Assembly: GCF_013267595.1 (NCBI RefSeq)
Contig: NZ_CP054010.1
Coordinates: 930,001 to 994,000, forward strand
DNA: 64,000 nucleotides
Direction of reading: 5' to 3'
From: Prevotella melaninogenica
GTDB taxonomy: Bacteria; Bacteroidota; Bacteroidia; Bacteroidales; Bacteroidaceae
Both the position numbers and the translations under genes were made by a program. The notes below the pieces were generated by a model. The model made no database searches and was not told where the DNA came from. It was given only the letters and a program-made list of their open reading frames with translations. Shown here piece after piece: positions 1 to 8,774 of the stretch. Every line of letters starts with the position of its first letter. Position 1 is the first letter of the stretch.

Positions 1-201
1 AAAAATAGTACCTTTACACTCTATTTATTTTATAATGGGAAGTGGTTGGCAAAAAGGAGAGTTGTGTCTAAAGGCTGTGAAAATAATTGCCATGGTTTCA
101 TAGCTTTAATCTATCATAATGCCTATCTAAACTTTCTCTATTTATGATGAATCTCTAAGATTATAAATATATATGTTAATTAAATAAACGATTATTGATA
201 T

Positions 202-1155
202 ATGAGTAATAGAAGTAATAATCAAGGTCGAGCTTATGAGTTTATATGTTTGCATTCATTGCATGAAGCTATTGAGGCTATTCGTCCTGCACAGATAATA
301 CAAAATAGTAGTTATAAGGCAGCTGCTGCGGCATGGGACACATTGAGTGATGCTCAACAAGAAATCTATACGCTTAGTGCTAAATCTACCATTGAAACTA
401 TATTTGCATTAGAGCCAAACATTGTAGAAGTTGATAATAATAGTTTAGATTTATTCATACAGAGTGATCAGCATGGTAAAGTAGCAGATGTTCGTGATAT
501 CATTATACAACGTAATAATATTGTATGGGAAATAGGTTTGAGCATCAAACACAATCACATGGCTGTTAAACACAGTCGTCTTTCACGTAAACTTGATTTT
601 GGAGAGAAATGGTATGGAAAGAAATGTTCTAAAACTTATTGGGATGATATTGAACCTATTTTTACCTTTCTGGAAGCTGAAAAGAAAAAGGGGACATACT
701 TTTGTGAGTTGAAGTCAAAAGAGGAAGATGTTTATATTCCCTTACTCAAAGCTTTTATGGCAGAAATTAAGAAACAGATAGAAAAGGATAATACTGTTCC
801 TCGTAAGTTAGTAGCGTACCTGTTAAGTAAATATGATTTCTACAAAGTTATAAGCATTGATAATAAGCGACTAACAACTATACAATCCTTTAATATGTAT
901 GGCACCTTAAATCTCCCAAGTAAGGAAACTTCCCCTACCCTTAAAGTGCCTATGGTAGAGCTTCCAAAATCGTTACTGTATATTGGCTTAAAACCAAACA
1001 GTAAAACAACTATCATAATGAGTTTTGACGAAGGCTGGCAATTCTCTTTCCGTATTCATAACGCAAAGGATTTGGTAGAACCTTCCTTGAAGTTTGATAT
1101 TCAAATTTTAGGGATGCCAGTAGATGTAAATATAAAGTATAATTGTAAATGGTAA
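202..1155 (+). CDS. HaeIII-family type II restriction endonuclease
   Basis: A 317-residue protein that resembles the HaeIII restriction endonuclease family in length and in its conserved blocks: N-terminal SNNQGRAYEF (about 5-14), ADVRDII (95-101), then WEIGLSIKHNH (109-119) followed by AVKHSRLSRKLDFGEKW (121-137). D99 with E110-x5-K116 could be the PD-(D/E)xK-type catalytic site; that assignment is inferred. The family cuts GGCC. The methylase gene starts 7 nt downstream on the same strand and resembles M.HaeIII, which supports the assignment. The gene is AT-rich, and the pair ends at a convergent terminator against housekeeping-type genes, as expected for a mobile RM cassette. Nothing else is visible in the 201 bases upstream, which are AT-rich. 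Confidence 0.82.
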   Translation: MSNRSNNQGRAYEFICLHSLHEAIEAIRPAQIIQNSSYKAAAAAWDTLSDAQQEIYTLSAKSTIETIFALEPNIVEVDNNSLDLFIQSDQHGKVADVRDIIIQRNNIVWEIGLSIKHNHMAVKHSRLSRKLDFGEKWYGKKCSKTYWDDIEPIFTFLEAEKKKGTYFCELKSKEEDVYIPLLKAFMAEIKKQIEKDNTVPRKLVAYLLSKYDFYKVISIDNKRLTTIQSFNMYGTLNLPSKETSPTLKVPMVELPKSLLYIGLKPNSKTTIIMSFDEGWQFSFRIHNAKDLVEPSLKFDIQILGMPVDVNIKYNCKW

Positions 1156-1162
1156 AATATAA

Positions 1163-2173
1163 ATGAGATTGATAAGTCTTTTTTCTGGCGCAGGAGGGCT
1201 TGATAAAGGCTTCCATAATGCTGGCTTCCGTACTATAGTTGCTAACGAGTTTGACAAAAAAATCTGCCCCACATTTAGAGCAAATTTTCCAGATACAAAA
1301 CTTATAGAAGGCGATATTCATGATATTCCTTCTGACGCTTTTCCAATGAATCCAGTAGGTATTATTGGCGGTCCCCCCTGTCAATCATGGAGTGAGGCTG
1401 GGACCTTGAAAGGTATTGAAGATGCTCGAGGACAATTATTTTATGAGTATATCCGTATTCTACGTGATACTCAACCATTGTTTTTTGTAGCAGAGAATGT
1501 TCCTGGTATGCTTGCAAAACGCCATACTGAAGCAGTAAGAGGATTCATGAACCTCTTTAATCAAGCTGGCTATGATGTGAATTTAAAGATGCTCAATGCT
1601 AATGACTTTGACGTTCCTGAGGATCGAAACCGTGTGTTCTATATTGGTTTTCGAAAGGATTTACATATCAATGATTATGAATATCCTCTCCCACAAAAAC
1701 ATAAGCCAACACTTCGGGAAGCTATTTGGGATTTACAAGAGACTGCTATCCCAGCACGTGAGAAGAATCACACAAATGGAGATGCTTGTATAGTTCCTAA
1801 TAACGAATATTTTATAGGAGCATATTCCCCTATCTTTATGTCACGAAATCGTGTACGTTCTTGGGATGAACCTGGCTTTACTGTTCAAGCAAGTGGTCGT
1901 CAATGTCAACTGCATCCACAAGCCCCTAAAATGGAAAAGATAGAAAAAAATCTTCAACGTTTTGTTCCTGGTAAAGAGCATCTTTATCGAAGGATGACTG
2001 TTCGAGAAGTTGCACGTGTACAGAGTTTTCCTGATGACTATCGTTTCCTATACGATGAAGTTAACTATGGTTACAAAATGATTGGCAATGCAGTGCCTGT
2101 AAACCTTGCTTATCACGTGGCAATGAGTATAATAGAAACATTAAAAAGGCATAATACTAATTTTACAGATTGA
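1163..2173 (+). CDS. DNA (cytosine-5-)-methyltransferase, M.HaeIII-like
   Basis: This 336-residue C5-cytosine methyltransferase should protect host GGCC sites from the upstream endonuclease. Motif I is [13 protein letters not shown] (5-17), the catalytic PPCQ loop is at 71-74 (Cys73), ENV is at 111-113, the motif VIII-like DRNRVFY is at 154-160, and the C-terminal [10 protein letters not shown] is motif X. The target-recognition region contains [18 protein letters not shown] and [17 protein letters not shown], which I recall as characteristic of M.HaeIII (about 330 aa), hence the GGCC prediction. The start ATG lies 7 nt after the endonuclease stop, so the two genes are probably co-transcribed. 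It is intact and of normal length. Confidence 0.93.
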   Translation: MRLISLFSGAGGLDKGFHNAGFRTIVANEFDKKICPTFRANFPDTKLIEGDIHDIPSDAFPMNPVGIIGGPPCQSWSEAGTLKGIEDARGQLFYEYIRILRDTQPLFFVAENVPGMLAKRHTEAVRGFMNLFNQAGYDVNLKMLNANDFDVPEDRNRVFYIGFRKDLHINDYEYPLPQKHKPTLREAIWDLQETAIPAREKNHTNGDACIVPNNEYFIGAYSPIFMSRNRVRSWDEPGFTVQASGRQCQLHPQAPKMEKIEKNLQRFVPGKEHLYRRMTVREVARVQSFPDDYRFLYDEVNYGYKMIGNAVPVNLAYHVAMSIIETLKRHNTNFTD

Positions 2174-2178
2174 AAAGA

Positions 2179-2222
2179 AAAGGTGGTGATAGGGAATGCC
2201 TACACCACCTTTATACCTTATA
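2179..2222. terminator. Convergent bidirectional terminator hairpin
   Basis: The arms AAAGGTGGTG (2179-2188) and CACCACCTTT (2213-2222) pair perfectly, and TAGG/CCTA extends the stem inward around a small loop with one bulged A. It sits between the convergent methyltransferase (+) and the secreted-protein gene (-), so it can terminate both. Confidence 0.75.
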
Positions 2223-2234
2223 AATATGCTAAGA

Positions 2235-3176
2235 TTACTTCCAATTCTTCTGCACTAACTTCGTCACAGAGTTGATGGTTATACGCACGCCCATCCTATT
2301 CGCTTTTATCTTCGAGCTGTATTCGGTAGGCCAACCACTTTTGAGGAGTTGAAAGTTTGTTGTTCCGTTGATATCCATTGTAGCCATACCAATTTCCTTC
2401 ATTCTGTCCCAGTGGGCCTCAAGCTGTGCTACCATATGCTCAAGGTTTTCGTCAGCACCGACTCCCTTCATCTTGTCAATGATGAAAGCTTTCACATCGG
2501 CTTCGGTCATATTACTGCTAATCTCCTCCGCGATGTTCATCGTATTCCCCTTCTTGGTAAGCGTGTAGGTAACGGTTGACTTGATATCCCTTATCTCCTT
2601 ATTCTCTTTGTAGCCATTTTTCAAGGACTTACCAAAGAGATAGAAGAAGGTGTTATTATTGATATTCGCGATAAGAACGTCTTTGGCAACCTCTTTTGTT
2701 ATACTCATCATAGCCTTCATCTTCGGCATACTCTTCTCTACGTTCGGATTGTTATTGTAGAGAGAGTCGAGTTCTGTGAGTGCAAACTTCCAAGCCTTGC
2801 GCTGCACCTCGTCATAGTTTAAGATATCAGTAATCTTTCCGTTTGCATCTGTTCTTAGAAGCATAGGGACATTGTTCAGGCTTTGGATGATCATATCTCC
2901 CGTCTGTGTTAGGAACGACTGATTTCCATCTACCGCTATGTCTTTGGTCAGTATTTCGATAATATACCCATCACGGAGAACCTCCTGTACGGTTATCTTC
3001 GTCTGTCTGGTTACCTTTATCGCTTTAGACCCAGCCGCAGCAGACTGTCCTTCAATGTCTGTCACGGTTTCATAAACTGCCCTTTCGCCTTTCTGAAACT
3101 TTGCTTTGATTAAGGTTTGAGCGTTCAAAGCTGTTACAACAAGGGCGAAGGCAAGGGTAAAAAGTAGTTTCTTCAT
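2235..3176 (-). CDS. Secreted hypothetical protein, paralogue A
   Basis: A 313-residue protein with a type I signal peptide (MKKLLFTLAFALVVTALNAQ, cleavage likely after Ala-Gln about 19-20). The mature part has regularly spaced beta-rich segments (KFQKGERAVYETVTDI, KITVQEVLRDGYIIEI). No enzyme motif is recognisable. The next gene upstream on this strand (3190-4125) is a clear full-length paralogue with the same order of segments (YNNNPNVEKSMPK versus YNANPEMEKVLPK; the WPTEYSS/WATEYST block near the end), so the pair arose by tandem duplication. The 13-nt gap suggests one transcript. The function is unknown; an envelope or outer-surface role is inferred from the signal peptide only. Confidence 0.85.
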   Translation of the reverse strand: MKKLLFTLAFALVVTALNAQTLIKAKFQKGERAVYETVTDIEGQSAAAGSKAIKVTRQTKITVQEVLRDGYIIEILTKDIAVDGNQSFLTQTGDMIIQSLNNVPMLLRTDANGKITDILNYDEVQRKAWKFALTELDSLYNNNPNVEKSMPKMKAMMSITKEVAKDVLIANINNNTFFYLFGKSLKNGYKENKEIRDIKSTVTYTLTKKGNTMNIAEEISSNMTEADVKAFIIDKMKGVGADENLEHMVAQLEAHWDRMKEIGMATMDINGTTNFQLLKSGWPTEYSSKIKANRMGVRITINSVTKLVQKNWK

Positions 3177-3189
3177 ATCGAAATATCGA

Positions 3190-4125
3190 TTATTTCCAAC
3201 TCTTTTCTACCAATTTCGTAACAGAGGTGATGAACATTTCCATTCCCATCATCTTTGTTTTCACGTCCGTACTGTATTCAGTAGCCCAACCAGTGTTGAG
3301 GAGTTTAGTCATGGAAGTACCGTCGACATCCATGTTTGCCATACCCATCTGCTTCATCTGTCCCCAGTTAGCATCGAGTTGCGAAACCATACCTTCGTCA
3401 GCACCCATTTGCTTCATCTTGTTAATAAGGAAGGCTTTTACATCGTCTTCGGTCATATTGCCCTTAATCTTACCAATGATATTGAGTGCGTTTGGCTCCT
3501 TGTTAAGCTCGTAGGTAACAGTAGTCTTTATACCCTGCATGTCCTTATTCTCTTTGTCACCAGTCTTTAGGGTCTTACCAAATAATTGAAAGAAAGTGTT
3601 GTATTCGACAGACTCGATAAACGCTTCTTTAGTGAACTGGCTGTTCATAGACATAGCCATCTTGTACTTAGGCAGCACCTTCTCCATTTCTGGATTGGCG
3701 TTGTAGAGAGAGTCAATAAATGTCATTGCAAACTTGCTTGCCTTAGTTTGGACTTCAGTATAATTCAAGAGGTCCTTCACCTTTCCGTTGGTATCCGTCT
3801 TTAGGAGCATTGGAACATTACTGAGGTATTGGTTCAGCATGTTTCCTGTCTGCTGTGCAATCTCCTTACTGCCTTCCATCTTCATATTAGTTGTCAATAC
3901 TTCGATAATATAACCGTCAGCAGTAGCATCTTGTACGGTAATCTTTGTTTTGCTGTTAGTCTTTATGCTTTCAGAACCACCACTCATAGGAGTGTTGACT
4001 TTAACATCAGCTACGGTTTCATAGGTAGCTTGGTCGCCTTTTTGGAAGTTAGCCTTGATTAAGGTCTGGGCGTTCAACGCTGTTACAGCGAGGAGTAAAA
4101 CGAAAGTTAGAAATGATTTTTTCAT
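3190..4125 (-). CDS. Secreted hypothetical protein, paralogue B
   Basis: A 311-residue protein, the first gene of the tandem pair. Its signal peptide MKKSFLTFVLLLAVTALNAQ is nearly identical in its hydrophobic end to that of paralogue A. The body is rich in Met, Lys and Thr and carries the same LIKANFQKGDQATYETV opening, a DGYIIEVLT segment and a C-terminal FITSVTKLVEKSWK that matches ITINSVTKLVQKNWK in the neighbour. No known catalytic motif is seen. The divergence between copies is moderate (clearly alignable over the whole length), which points to an old duplication and retained function. Confidence 0.85.
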   Translation of the reverse strand: MKKSFLTFVLLLAVTALNAQTLIKANFQKGDQATYETVADVKVNTPMSGGSESIKTNSKTKITVQDATADGYIIEVLTTNMKMEGSKEIAQQTGNMLNQYLSNVPMLLKTDTNGKVKDLLNYTEVQTKASKFAMTFIDSLYNANPEMEKVLPKYKMAMSMNSQFTKEAFIESVEYNTFFQLFGKTLKTGDKENKDMQGIKTTVTYELNKEPNALNIIGKIKGNMTEDDVKAFLINKMKQMGADEGMVSQLDANWGQMKQMGMANMDVDGTSMTKLLNTGWATEYSTDVKTKMMGMEMFITSVTKLVEKSWK

Positions 4126-4169
4126 AAGGCAAATGTTATTTAATTAGTATTTTAGACTTTAGAATAAAA

Positions 4170-4244
4170 AGATTAACGGCTCCAGAATTTATAAGCATTC
4201 GTTGTTAGTCCTGCCTTTATAAATATCCTGAAGCCGTTAAATCT
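4170..4244 (-). terminator. Possible structured terminator downstream of proS
   Basis: The arms GATTAACGGCT (4171-4181) and AGCCGTTAAATC (4232-4243) are complementary apart from one extra base, and enclose a second short complementary pair (TTTATAA / TTATAAA). The element lies between the proS stop and the next leftward gene. There is no clear U-tract, so it may be a weak terminator or a processing structure. Confidence 0.4.
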
Positions 4245-4261
4245 ATGCGTATTGTTGACGA

Positions 4262-5743
4262 TTAGTATGATCTTGCGATGATGACACGATACTTAGCAGG
4301 CTTGCCACTAACCATGTCGACACCTGGTGTCTGCTCGAACATATAAGGGACACAACGGATTGTTGCCTGCGTGTCTTCCTTAATCTTCGCCTCAGTCTCT
4401 TCTGTTCCATCCCAGTGGCAGAGGAAGAAACCGCCGTCTTTCACTTTCTCCTTGAACTCCTCATAGTTCTCGCACTCGTAGATGTGAGCATCACGGAAGT
4501 CCTTAGCCTTCTTGAAGATGTTGTCCTGAATCTCGTCGAGGAGGTTCTTGATACGCTCAACAATGCCGTCAAAGCTTACGCTCTCCTTCTCTAATGTGTC
4601 GCGACGCATCACCTCAATGGTGTTATTCTCCAAGTCACGACCACCCATTGCGAGACGTACTGGCACACCCTTCAACTCGTAGTCAGCGAACTTAAAGCCC
4701 GGACGCTTGTTGTCAGCATCGTCATACTTAACAGTGATACCCAACGCACGGAGCTGATCAATAACTGGCTGCAACTTGTCGGTGAGTGCCTTCAACTGCT
4801 CCTCACCCTTGAAGATTGGTACGATAACCACTTGAATAGGGGCAATCTTTGGAGGAAGAACGAGTCCGTTATCGTCAGAGTGGGTCATGATGAGCGCACC
4901 AATCAGACGGGTACTAACACCCCATGAGGTAGCCCATACATACTCTGGTTTGTTCTCCTTGTTAAGGAAAGTAACATCGAATGACTTAGCGAAGTTCTGA
5001 CCCAAGAAGTGAGAAGTACCACTCTGGAGTGCCTTACCGTCCTGCATCATTGCCTCAATCGTATAGGTATCCAATGCACCAGCAAAACGCTCAGTCTCAC
5101 TCTTCACACCCTGTACGACAGGAACAGCGAGCCACTTCTCAGCGAAGTCAGCGTAAACACGCAACATGGTCTGTGCCTCTTTCTCAGCCTCCTCACGTGT
5201 AGCGTGAGCGGTGTGACCCTCCTGCCAGAGGAACTCAGACGTGCGGAGGAAAGGACGCGTACGCATCTCCCAACGCATAACATTACACCACTGGTTGCAC
5301 ATCAATGGCAGATCGCGCCAAGAGTGAATCCAGTTTTTATAGGTATTCCAGATGATTGTCTCACTGGTAGGACGGATAATCAGCTCTTCCTCCAACTTTG
5401 CGTTAGGATCAACCTGCACAGCATTGCCATCCTCTGTAGCCTTCAGACGATAGTGAGTAACCACAGCACACTCCTTGGCGAATCCCTTTACGTGCTCAGC
5501 CTCACGAGAGAGGAAGCTCTTAGGAATCAGCATTGGGAAGTAAGCATTCTGCACACCAGTCTCCTTAAACATCTTGTCAAGCTGTGCCTGAATCTTCTCC
5601 CAGATAGCATAGCCGTATGGCTTGATAACCATACAACCACGTACGGCAGACTGCTCAATCAAGTCTGCCTTTATTACCAAGTCATTGTACCATTGAGAGT
5701 AGTTGTCTGCTCTCTTGGTCATCTCTTTTAGTTCTTTTGCCAT
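4262..5743 (-). CDS. proS: Prolyl-tRNA synthetase (ProS type 3)
   Basis: A 493-residue class II aminoacyl-tRNA synthetase that charges tRNA-Pro. Its length and N-terminus ([20 protein letters not shown], then [14 protein letters not shown]) are those of the short type-3 ('archaeal/eukaryal-type') ProS common in Bacteroidota, which lacks the editing insertion of the long bacterial form. Visible blocks are the TSETIIW loop (motif 2 region begins [19 protein letters not shown]), [25 protein letters not shown] (motif 2), and the anticodon-binding domain from about residue 290, ending in the usual aromatic YRVIIARSY. It is intact. A minus-strand TAnnTTTGC promoter lies at 5981-5989, implying a leader of roughly 235 nt. 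Confidence 0.97.
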   Translation of the reverse strand: MAKELKEMTKRADNYSQWYNDLVIKADLIEQSAVRGCMVIKPYGYAIWEKIQAQLDKMFKETGVQNAYFPMLIPKSFLSREAEHVKGFAKECAVVTHYRLKATEDGNAVQVDPNAKLEEELIIRPTSETIIWNTYKNWIHSWRDLPLMCNQWCNVMRWEMRTRPFLRTSEFLWQEGHTAHATREEAEKEAQTMLRVYADFAEKWLAVPVVQGVKSETERFAGALDTYTIEAMMQDGKALQSGTSHFLGQNFAKSFDVTFLNKENKPEYVWATSWGVSTRLIGALIMTHSDDNGLVLPPKIAPIQVVIVPIFKGEEQLKALTDKLQPVIDQLRALGITVKYDDADNKRPGFKFADYELKGVPVRLAMGGRDLENNTIEVMRRDTLEKESVSFDGIVERIKNLLDEIQDNIFKKAKDFRDAHIYECENYEEFKEKVKDGGFFLCHWDGTEETEAKIKEDTQATIRCVPYMFEQTPGVDMVSGKPAKYRVIIARSY

Positions 5744-5980
5744 AAATATATTATTCTATTTCTTATTTTGCATCTTTAGGGGATTTCCCATGCTATTATA
5801 GGCATTTCCCTTTTGCGAGTATGCCCTGAAACACTAACTTTGCACACAGATACGGCTGAGATAGTCAAGAACAAAGGGAACCCCATTCCCACTTGCTAAT
5901 ACCAGCCTATCCTTTGCGAAAATAATGCAAACGAGTGCAAACGAAACTTGCTTCACTTTGCCGAGTTAGCTTTATTTTCT

Positions 5981-5989
5981 GCAAAAATA
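5981..5989 (-). promoter_or_regulatory. Bacteroidota -7 element, probably for proS
   Basis: GCAAAAATA on the plus strand reads TATTTTTGC on the minus strand, a match to TAnnTTTGC, oriented towards proS. The 5744-5980 stretch between it and the start codon contains no gene; it also has a plus-strand TAACTTTGC at 5834-5842 whose role is unclear. Confidence 0.5.
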
Positions 5990-6032
5990 CAAAAAAATGT
6001 TGGCAATGAATGCTATACAGCACATATTTGTT

Positions 6033-6041
6033 TAACTTTGC
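6033..6041 (+). promoter_or_regulatory. Bacteroidota -7 element for the OmpA-like lipoprotein
   Basis: TAACTTTGC fits the Bacteroidota -7 consensus exactly and lies 80 nt before the ATG at 6121, leaving a leader of about 70 nt. It diverges from the proS promoter. Confidence 0.6.
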
Positions 6042-6120
6042 ACGAATTAAAATGAATTAAGGTGCGGCTGTAAGGCCAAGCCAGAAGGTAAAAGATATTA
6101 ATCAATAAGTACGTTTGATT

Positions 6121-6798
6121 ATGAAGAATATGAAAATGATGGCAGCAGGAATGTGTCTCCTCACTGTCGTAAGTTGTCAGACAAAGCAAGGTACAGGTGC
6201 ATTAATCGGTGGCGGTGCTGGTGCAGCATTAGGCGGTATCGTCGGTCAGATTATAGGTCGTAATGGTAAGAGCACAGCCATTGGTGCTGCTATCGGTGGT
6301 GCTGTAGGTGCTGGTGCTGGTGCCCTCATCGGTCGTCACATGGACAAGGTAGCACGCGAGGCAGCACAGCAGTTGCCAAACGCACGTGTCGACAAGGTGA
6401 CAGATGCTAATGGCTTAGACTGTGTGAAGGTTACCTTCGACTCTGGTATCCTCTTCCCATTGAATGGTTCAAACCTCAGCGCATCTGCTAAGAACGACCT
6501 CACAAAGTTCGCTTCTTTGATGCAGCGCAACTCTAACTGTGACGTTGCTATCCAGGGTTACACTGATGCTTCTGGTAACGACAACATCAACCTCCCATTG
6601 TCACAGCGTCGTGCTGATGCGGTATCATCTTACCTCAAGGGTCGTGGTGTAAGCAGCCGTCAGATTCGTTCAGTACAGGGCTTTGGTAGTGCAAACCCTA
6701 TCGAGAATAAGACTATTAGTCAGGCTAACCGCCGTGTAGAGGTTTACCTCTATGCATCATCTGAGATGGTTCGTCAGGCAAACAACGGTTCACTCTAA
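6121..6798 (+). CDS. OmpA-family lipoprotein with glycine zipper
   Basis: The protein has 225 residues when started at ATG 6121; a TTG two codons upstream is less likely. The lipoprotein signal ends at VVSC (Cys19). Next comes a glycine-zipper segment (about 23-75, repeated GGGAGAALGG / AIGGAVGAGAGALIG) of the kind that inserts in or packs against membrane. The C-terminal OmpA-like peptidoglycan-binding domain (about 95-215) has VTFDSGILFPLN, IQGYTDASG, the LSQRRADAVSSYL helix and QANRRVEVYLY. This is the YiaD-like architecture: an outer-membrane lipoprotein that anchors the membrane to peptidoglycan. It is monocistronic and intact. Confidence 0.93.
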   Translation: MKNMKMMAAGMCLLTVVSCQTKQGTGALIGGGAGAALGGIVGQIIGRNGKSTAIGAAIGGAVGAGAGALIGRHMDKVAREAAQQLPNARVDKVTDANGLDCVKVTFDSGILFPLNGSNLSASAKNDLTKFASLMQRNSNCDVAIQGYTDASGNDNINLPLSQRRADAVSSYLKGRGVSSRQIRSVQGFGSANPIENKTISQANRRVEVYLYASSEMVRQANNGSL

Positions 6799-6873
6799 TT
6801 CCATTTAATTTATGAGGGACATGCCAATAATGTGTCCCCATAAACTTTGCAAAATAAATCTTCCCACAAAAAA

Positions 6874-7054
6874 GAGGGTGTGTCAAAATGCAAATATCAT
6901 TTTAATTATCTTTCAGTTTGAAATAATGCAATAAAAAATGACCATTTCTATACTCGATTTTGAGTAAAGAAATGGTTTTTTCTTTGCCTTTAGTAGAATC
7001 CTACTTATAGATTGAAAGTTGTCAAGTTATTAATTTGCATTTTGACACACCCTC
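6874..7054. mobile_element. 181-bp MITE with IS1182-like terminal repeats
   Basis: The ends 6874-6895 and 7033-7054 form a perfect 22-bp inverted repeat beginning GAGGGTGTGTCAAAATGC. The outer 16 bases are the same as the terminal inverted repeats of the decayed transposase element at 15811-17001, so this is probably a non-autonomous derivative mobilised by the same transposase. The interior is AT-rich and non-coding, with an internal AAATGACCATTTCT/AGAAATGG partial palindrome. It sits between the OmpA-like gene and the island of iron-uptake-like genes. Confidence 0.8.
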
Positions 7055-7074
7055 CATATTTTTCATTGATTAGG

Positions 7075-8772
7075 TTATTGCATAGACAGCAATTTGCAGT
7101 ACATTCCGTTTTTTGCTGCAAGTTCTGCATGCGTCCCATTCTCTACAAGTCGTCCTTTGTCCATCACAATAATCTGATTAGCATTACGGATGGTTTGCAA
7201 ATGATGGGCAATGACCAAGACTGTGCGATTTCGGATAAGGGCAGACATTGCCTGTTGTATCTTATATTCATTGACAGGGTCAACATTGCTCGTTATCTCG
7301 TCCAAAAGAATGATGGGAGCGTCTTTCAAGAAAGCACGGGCGATTGAAAGCCTTTGTTTCTGCCCTCCGGAGAGTCCCAAACCGTTTTCTCCGATTTTTG
7401 TTTCATAACCTTCCGGCAGGCTGATGATAAAGTCGTGTATCATCGCTCTACGTGCTGCTTCTTCGATTTCTTCCTGCGTAGCATGTTGATTGCCCACTTT
7501 GATATTATTGGCAATGGTATCTGAAAAGAGAATAACATTTTGCATCACTACACTGATTTTACCGAGCAGATAATCATAGTCCATTTCTCGAATGTCTATA
7601 CCACCGATACGGATACTACCGGTCTGCGGTTCCCAGAAACGGAGTAACAGGCTGGTAATGGTTGTTTTACCAGAACCTGACGATCCGACAAGTGCCGTTA
7701 CCGTTCCTTCGGGAACATGGAACGTGAGATTTTTCATCTCAAAACCTTCCTTCTCATAATGGAAATCCACTTTGTCAAAGGAAAGATTGAAATGGGTTGC
7801 TGTTTTCGGCTGTTCAGGATTGGTGATAACAGGAGCATTCAATAAATGGGAAATGCGTCCGTAACTATCTTTTACCTTGATGTAATTCAGCCAATGACTC
7901 TCCATATTGACAAAAGGTTTGTAGAATTCTTTTGAGACGATGATAAACATTAAATAAGCGAAAAGAGAAAGTTCCCCCTGCTGTGTCCACCAAAGACCGA
8001 TTGTAGCCATCAGAGCGAAAGCCAATTCTATCAGGAAAGTGTATCTGCCCACACTCACAGCTGCCAAACGAGAAGTATTCTTACTGCTTTCTCCAAATTC
8101 ACTGACAGAGTGGTCAAGTCTGTCACGGAACATTCCTTTTCCTCCAAACACTTTCAAAACCGGAATACCCTTGACGTATTCTACAAAGAGGCTGACCATA
8201 TCCGCCAGATTGTCCTGAGACTCTTCCTGTGCTTTTATTCCCGAGCGAATGCCCCGATACAGAGAAAACAGGGCAATAGGAAGAATGGCTACCATTGTCA
8301 ATCCCATGCGCCAGTCCACACAGAACAGTCCGATGCCAAGTATCAGAGCTACAATGAAATCAGCAGACATCCGTGTCCATAGATGTCCTACTACCATTTC
8401 CATGTTATCCACGTCTTTGTGAATGACTGTACTTATCTCTCCCAGACGCTCATTGGTATAGAAACCGAGTGAGAACATTTTCAGTTTCAATATGATTTTC
8501 TCGCGGATACGTTCCACAAGATCAAATCCGGCAAAATGCTTGCTCATATCGGCAATGGCATTGGATAGGGTTTTCAATACCAGCAGACCGCCAAGTAACC
8601 ATGCTGCCGAAATGAAAGAGATGCTTTCTCCTTGTATATGACGGTCGATAAGGAACAAGACGGTTAGCATGATTGCCGTGCCGCAAAGGGCATAAACCAC
8701 GAAAAACAGTGCGGAGATAATTAGATGCCGAACTCCGCGAGCGGTCAATTCATTCAGTATATTGCGTACCAT
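7075..8772 (-). CDS. ABC transporter permease/ATPase, second half-transporter
   Basis: A 565-residue fused membrane/ATPase half-transporter. The N-terminal half holds about six membrane segments (ABC type 1 fold). The C-terminal ATPase has Walker A GSSGSGKTT, the Q-loop VVMQNVILFSDT, signature LSGGQKQRLSIARAFL, Walker B IILLDEITSNVD and the switch IAHHLQTI. A longer reading starts at 8802, but ATG 8772 is preceded by a strong Shine-Dalgarno (GAGGAGGA) lying in the end of the upstream gene, so I chose 8772. The two ABC genes are 2 nt apart and form a heterodimer pair like YbtP/YbtQ or IrtA/IrtB, which import siderophores despite an exporter fold. That function is inferred from context. Confidence 0.9.
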   Translation of the reverse strand: MVRNILNELTARGVRHLIISALFFVVYALCGTAIMLTVLFLIDRHIQGESISFISAAWLLGGLLVLKTLSNAIADMSKHFAGFDLVERIREKIILKLKMFSLGFYTNERLGEISTVIHKDVDNMEMVVGHLWTRMSADFIVALILGIGLFCVDWRMGLTMVAILPIALFSLYRGIRSGIKAQEESQDNLADMVSLFVEYVKGIPVLKVFGGKGMFRDRLDHSVSEFGESSKNTSRLAAVSVGRYTFLIELAFALMATIGLWWTQQGELSLFAYLMFIIVSKEFYKPFVNMESHWLNYIKVKDSYGRISHLLNAPVITNPEQPKTATHFNLSFDKVDFHYEKEGFEMKNLTFHVPEGTVTALVGSSGSGKTTITSLLLRFWEPQTGSIRIGGIDIREMDYDYLLGKISVVMQNVILFSDTIANNIKVGNQHATQEEIEEAARRAMIHDFIISLPEGYETKIGENGLGLSGGQKQRLSIARAFLKDAPIILLDEITSNVDPVNEYKIQQAMSALIRNRTVLVIAHHLQTIRNANQIIVMDKGRLVENGTHAELAAKNGMYCKLLSMQ

Positions 8773-8774
8773 TC

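Noticed and set aside
6115..6120. TTG 6115 as start of the OmpA-like lipoprotein
   Set aside because: ATG 6121 is a better codon, and the signal peptide is complete from it.
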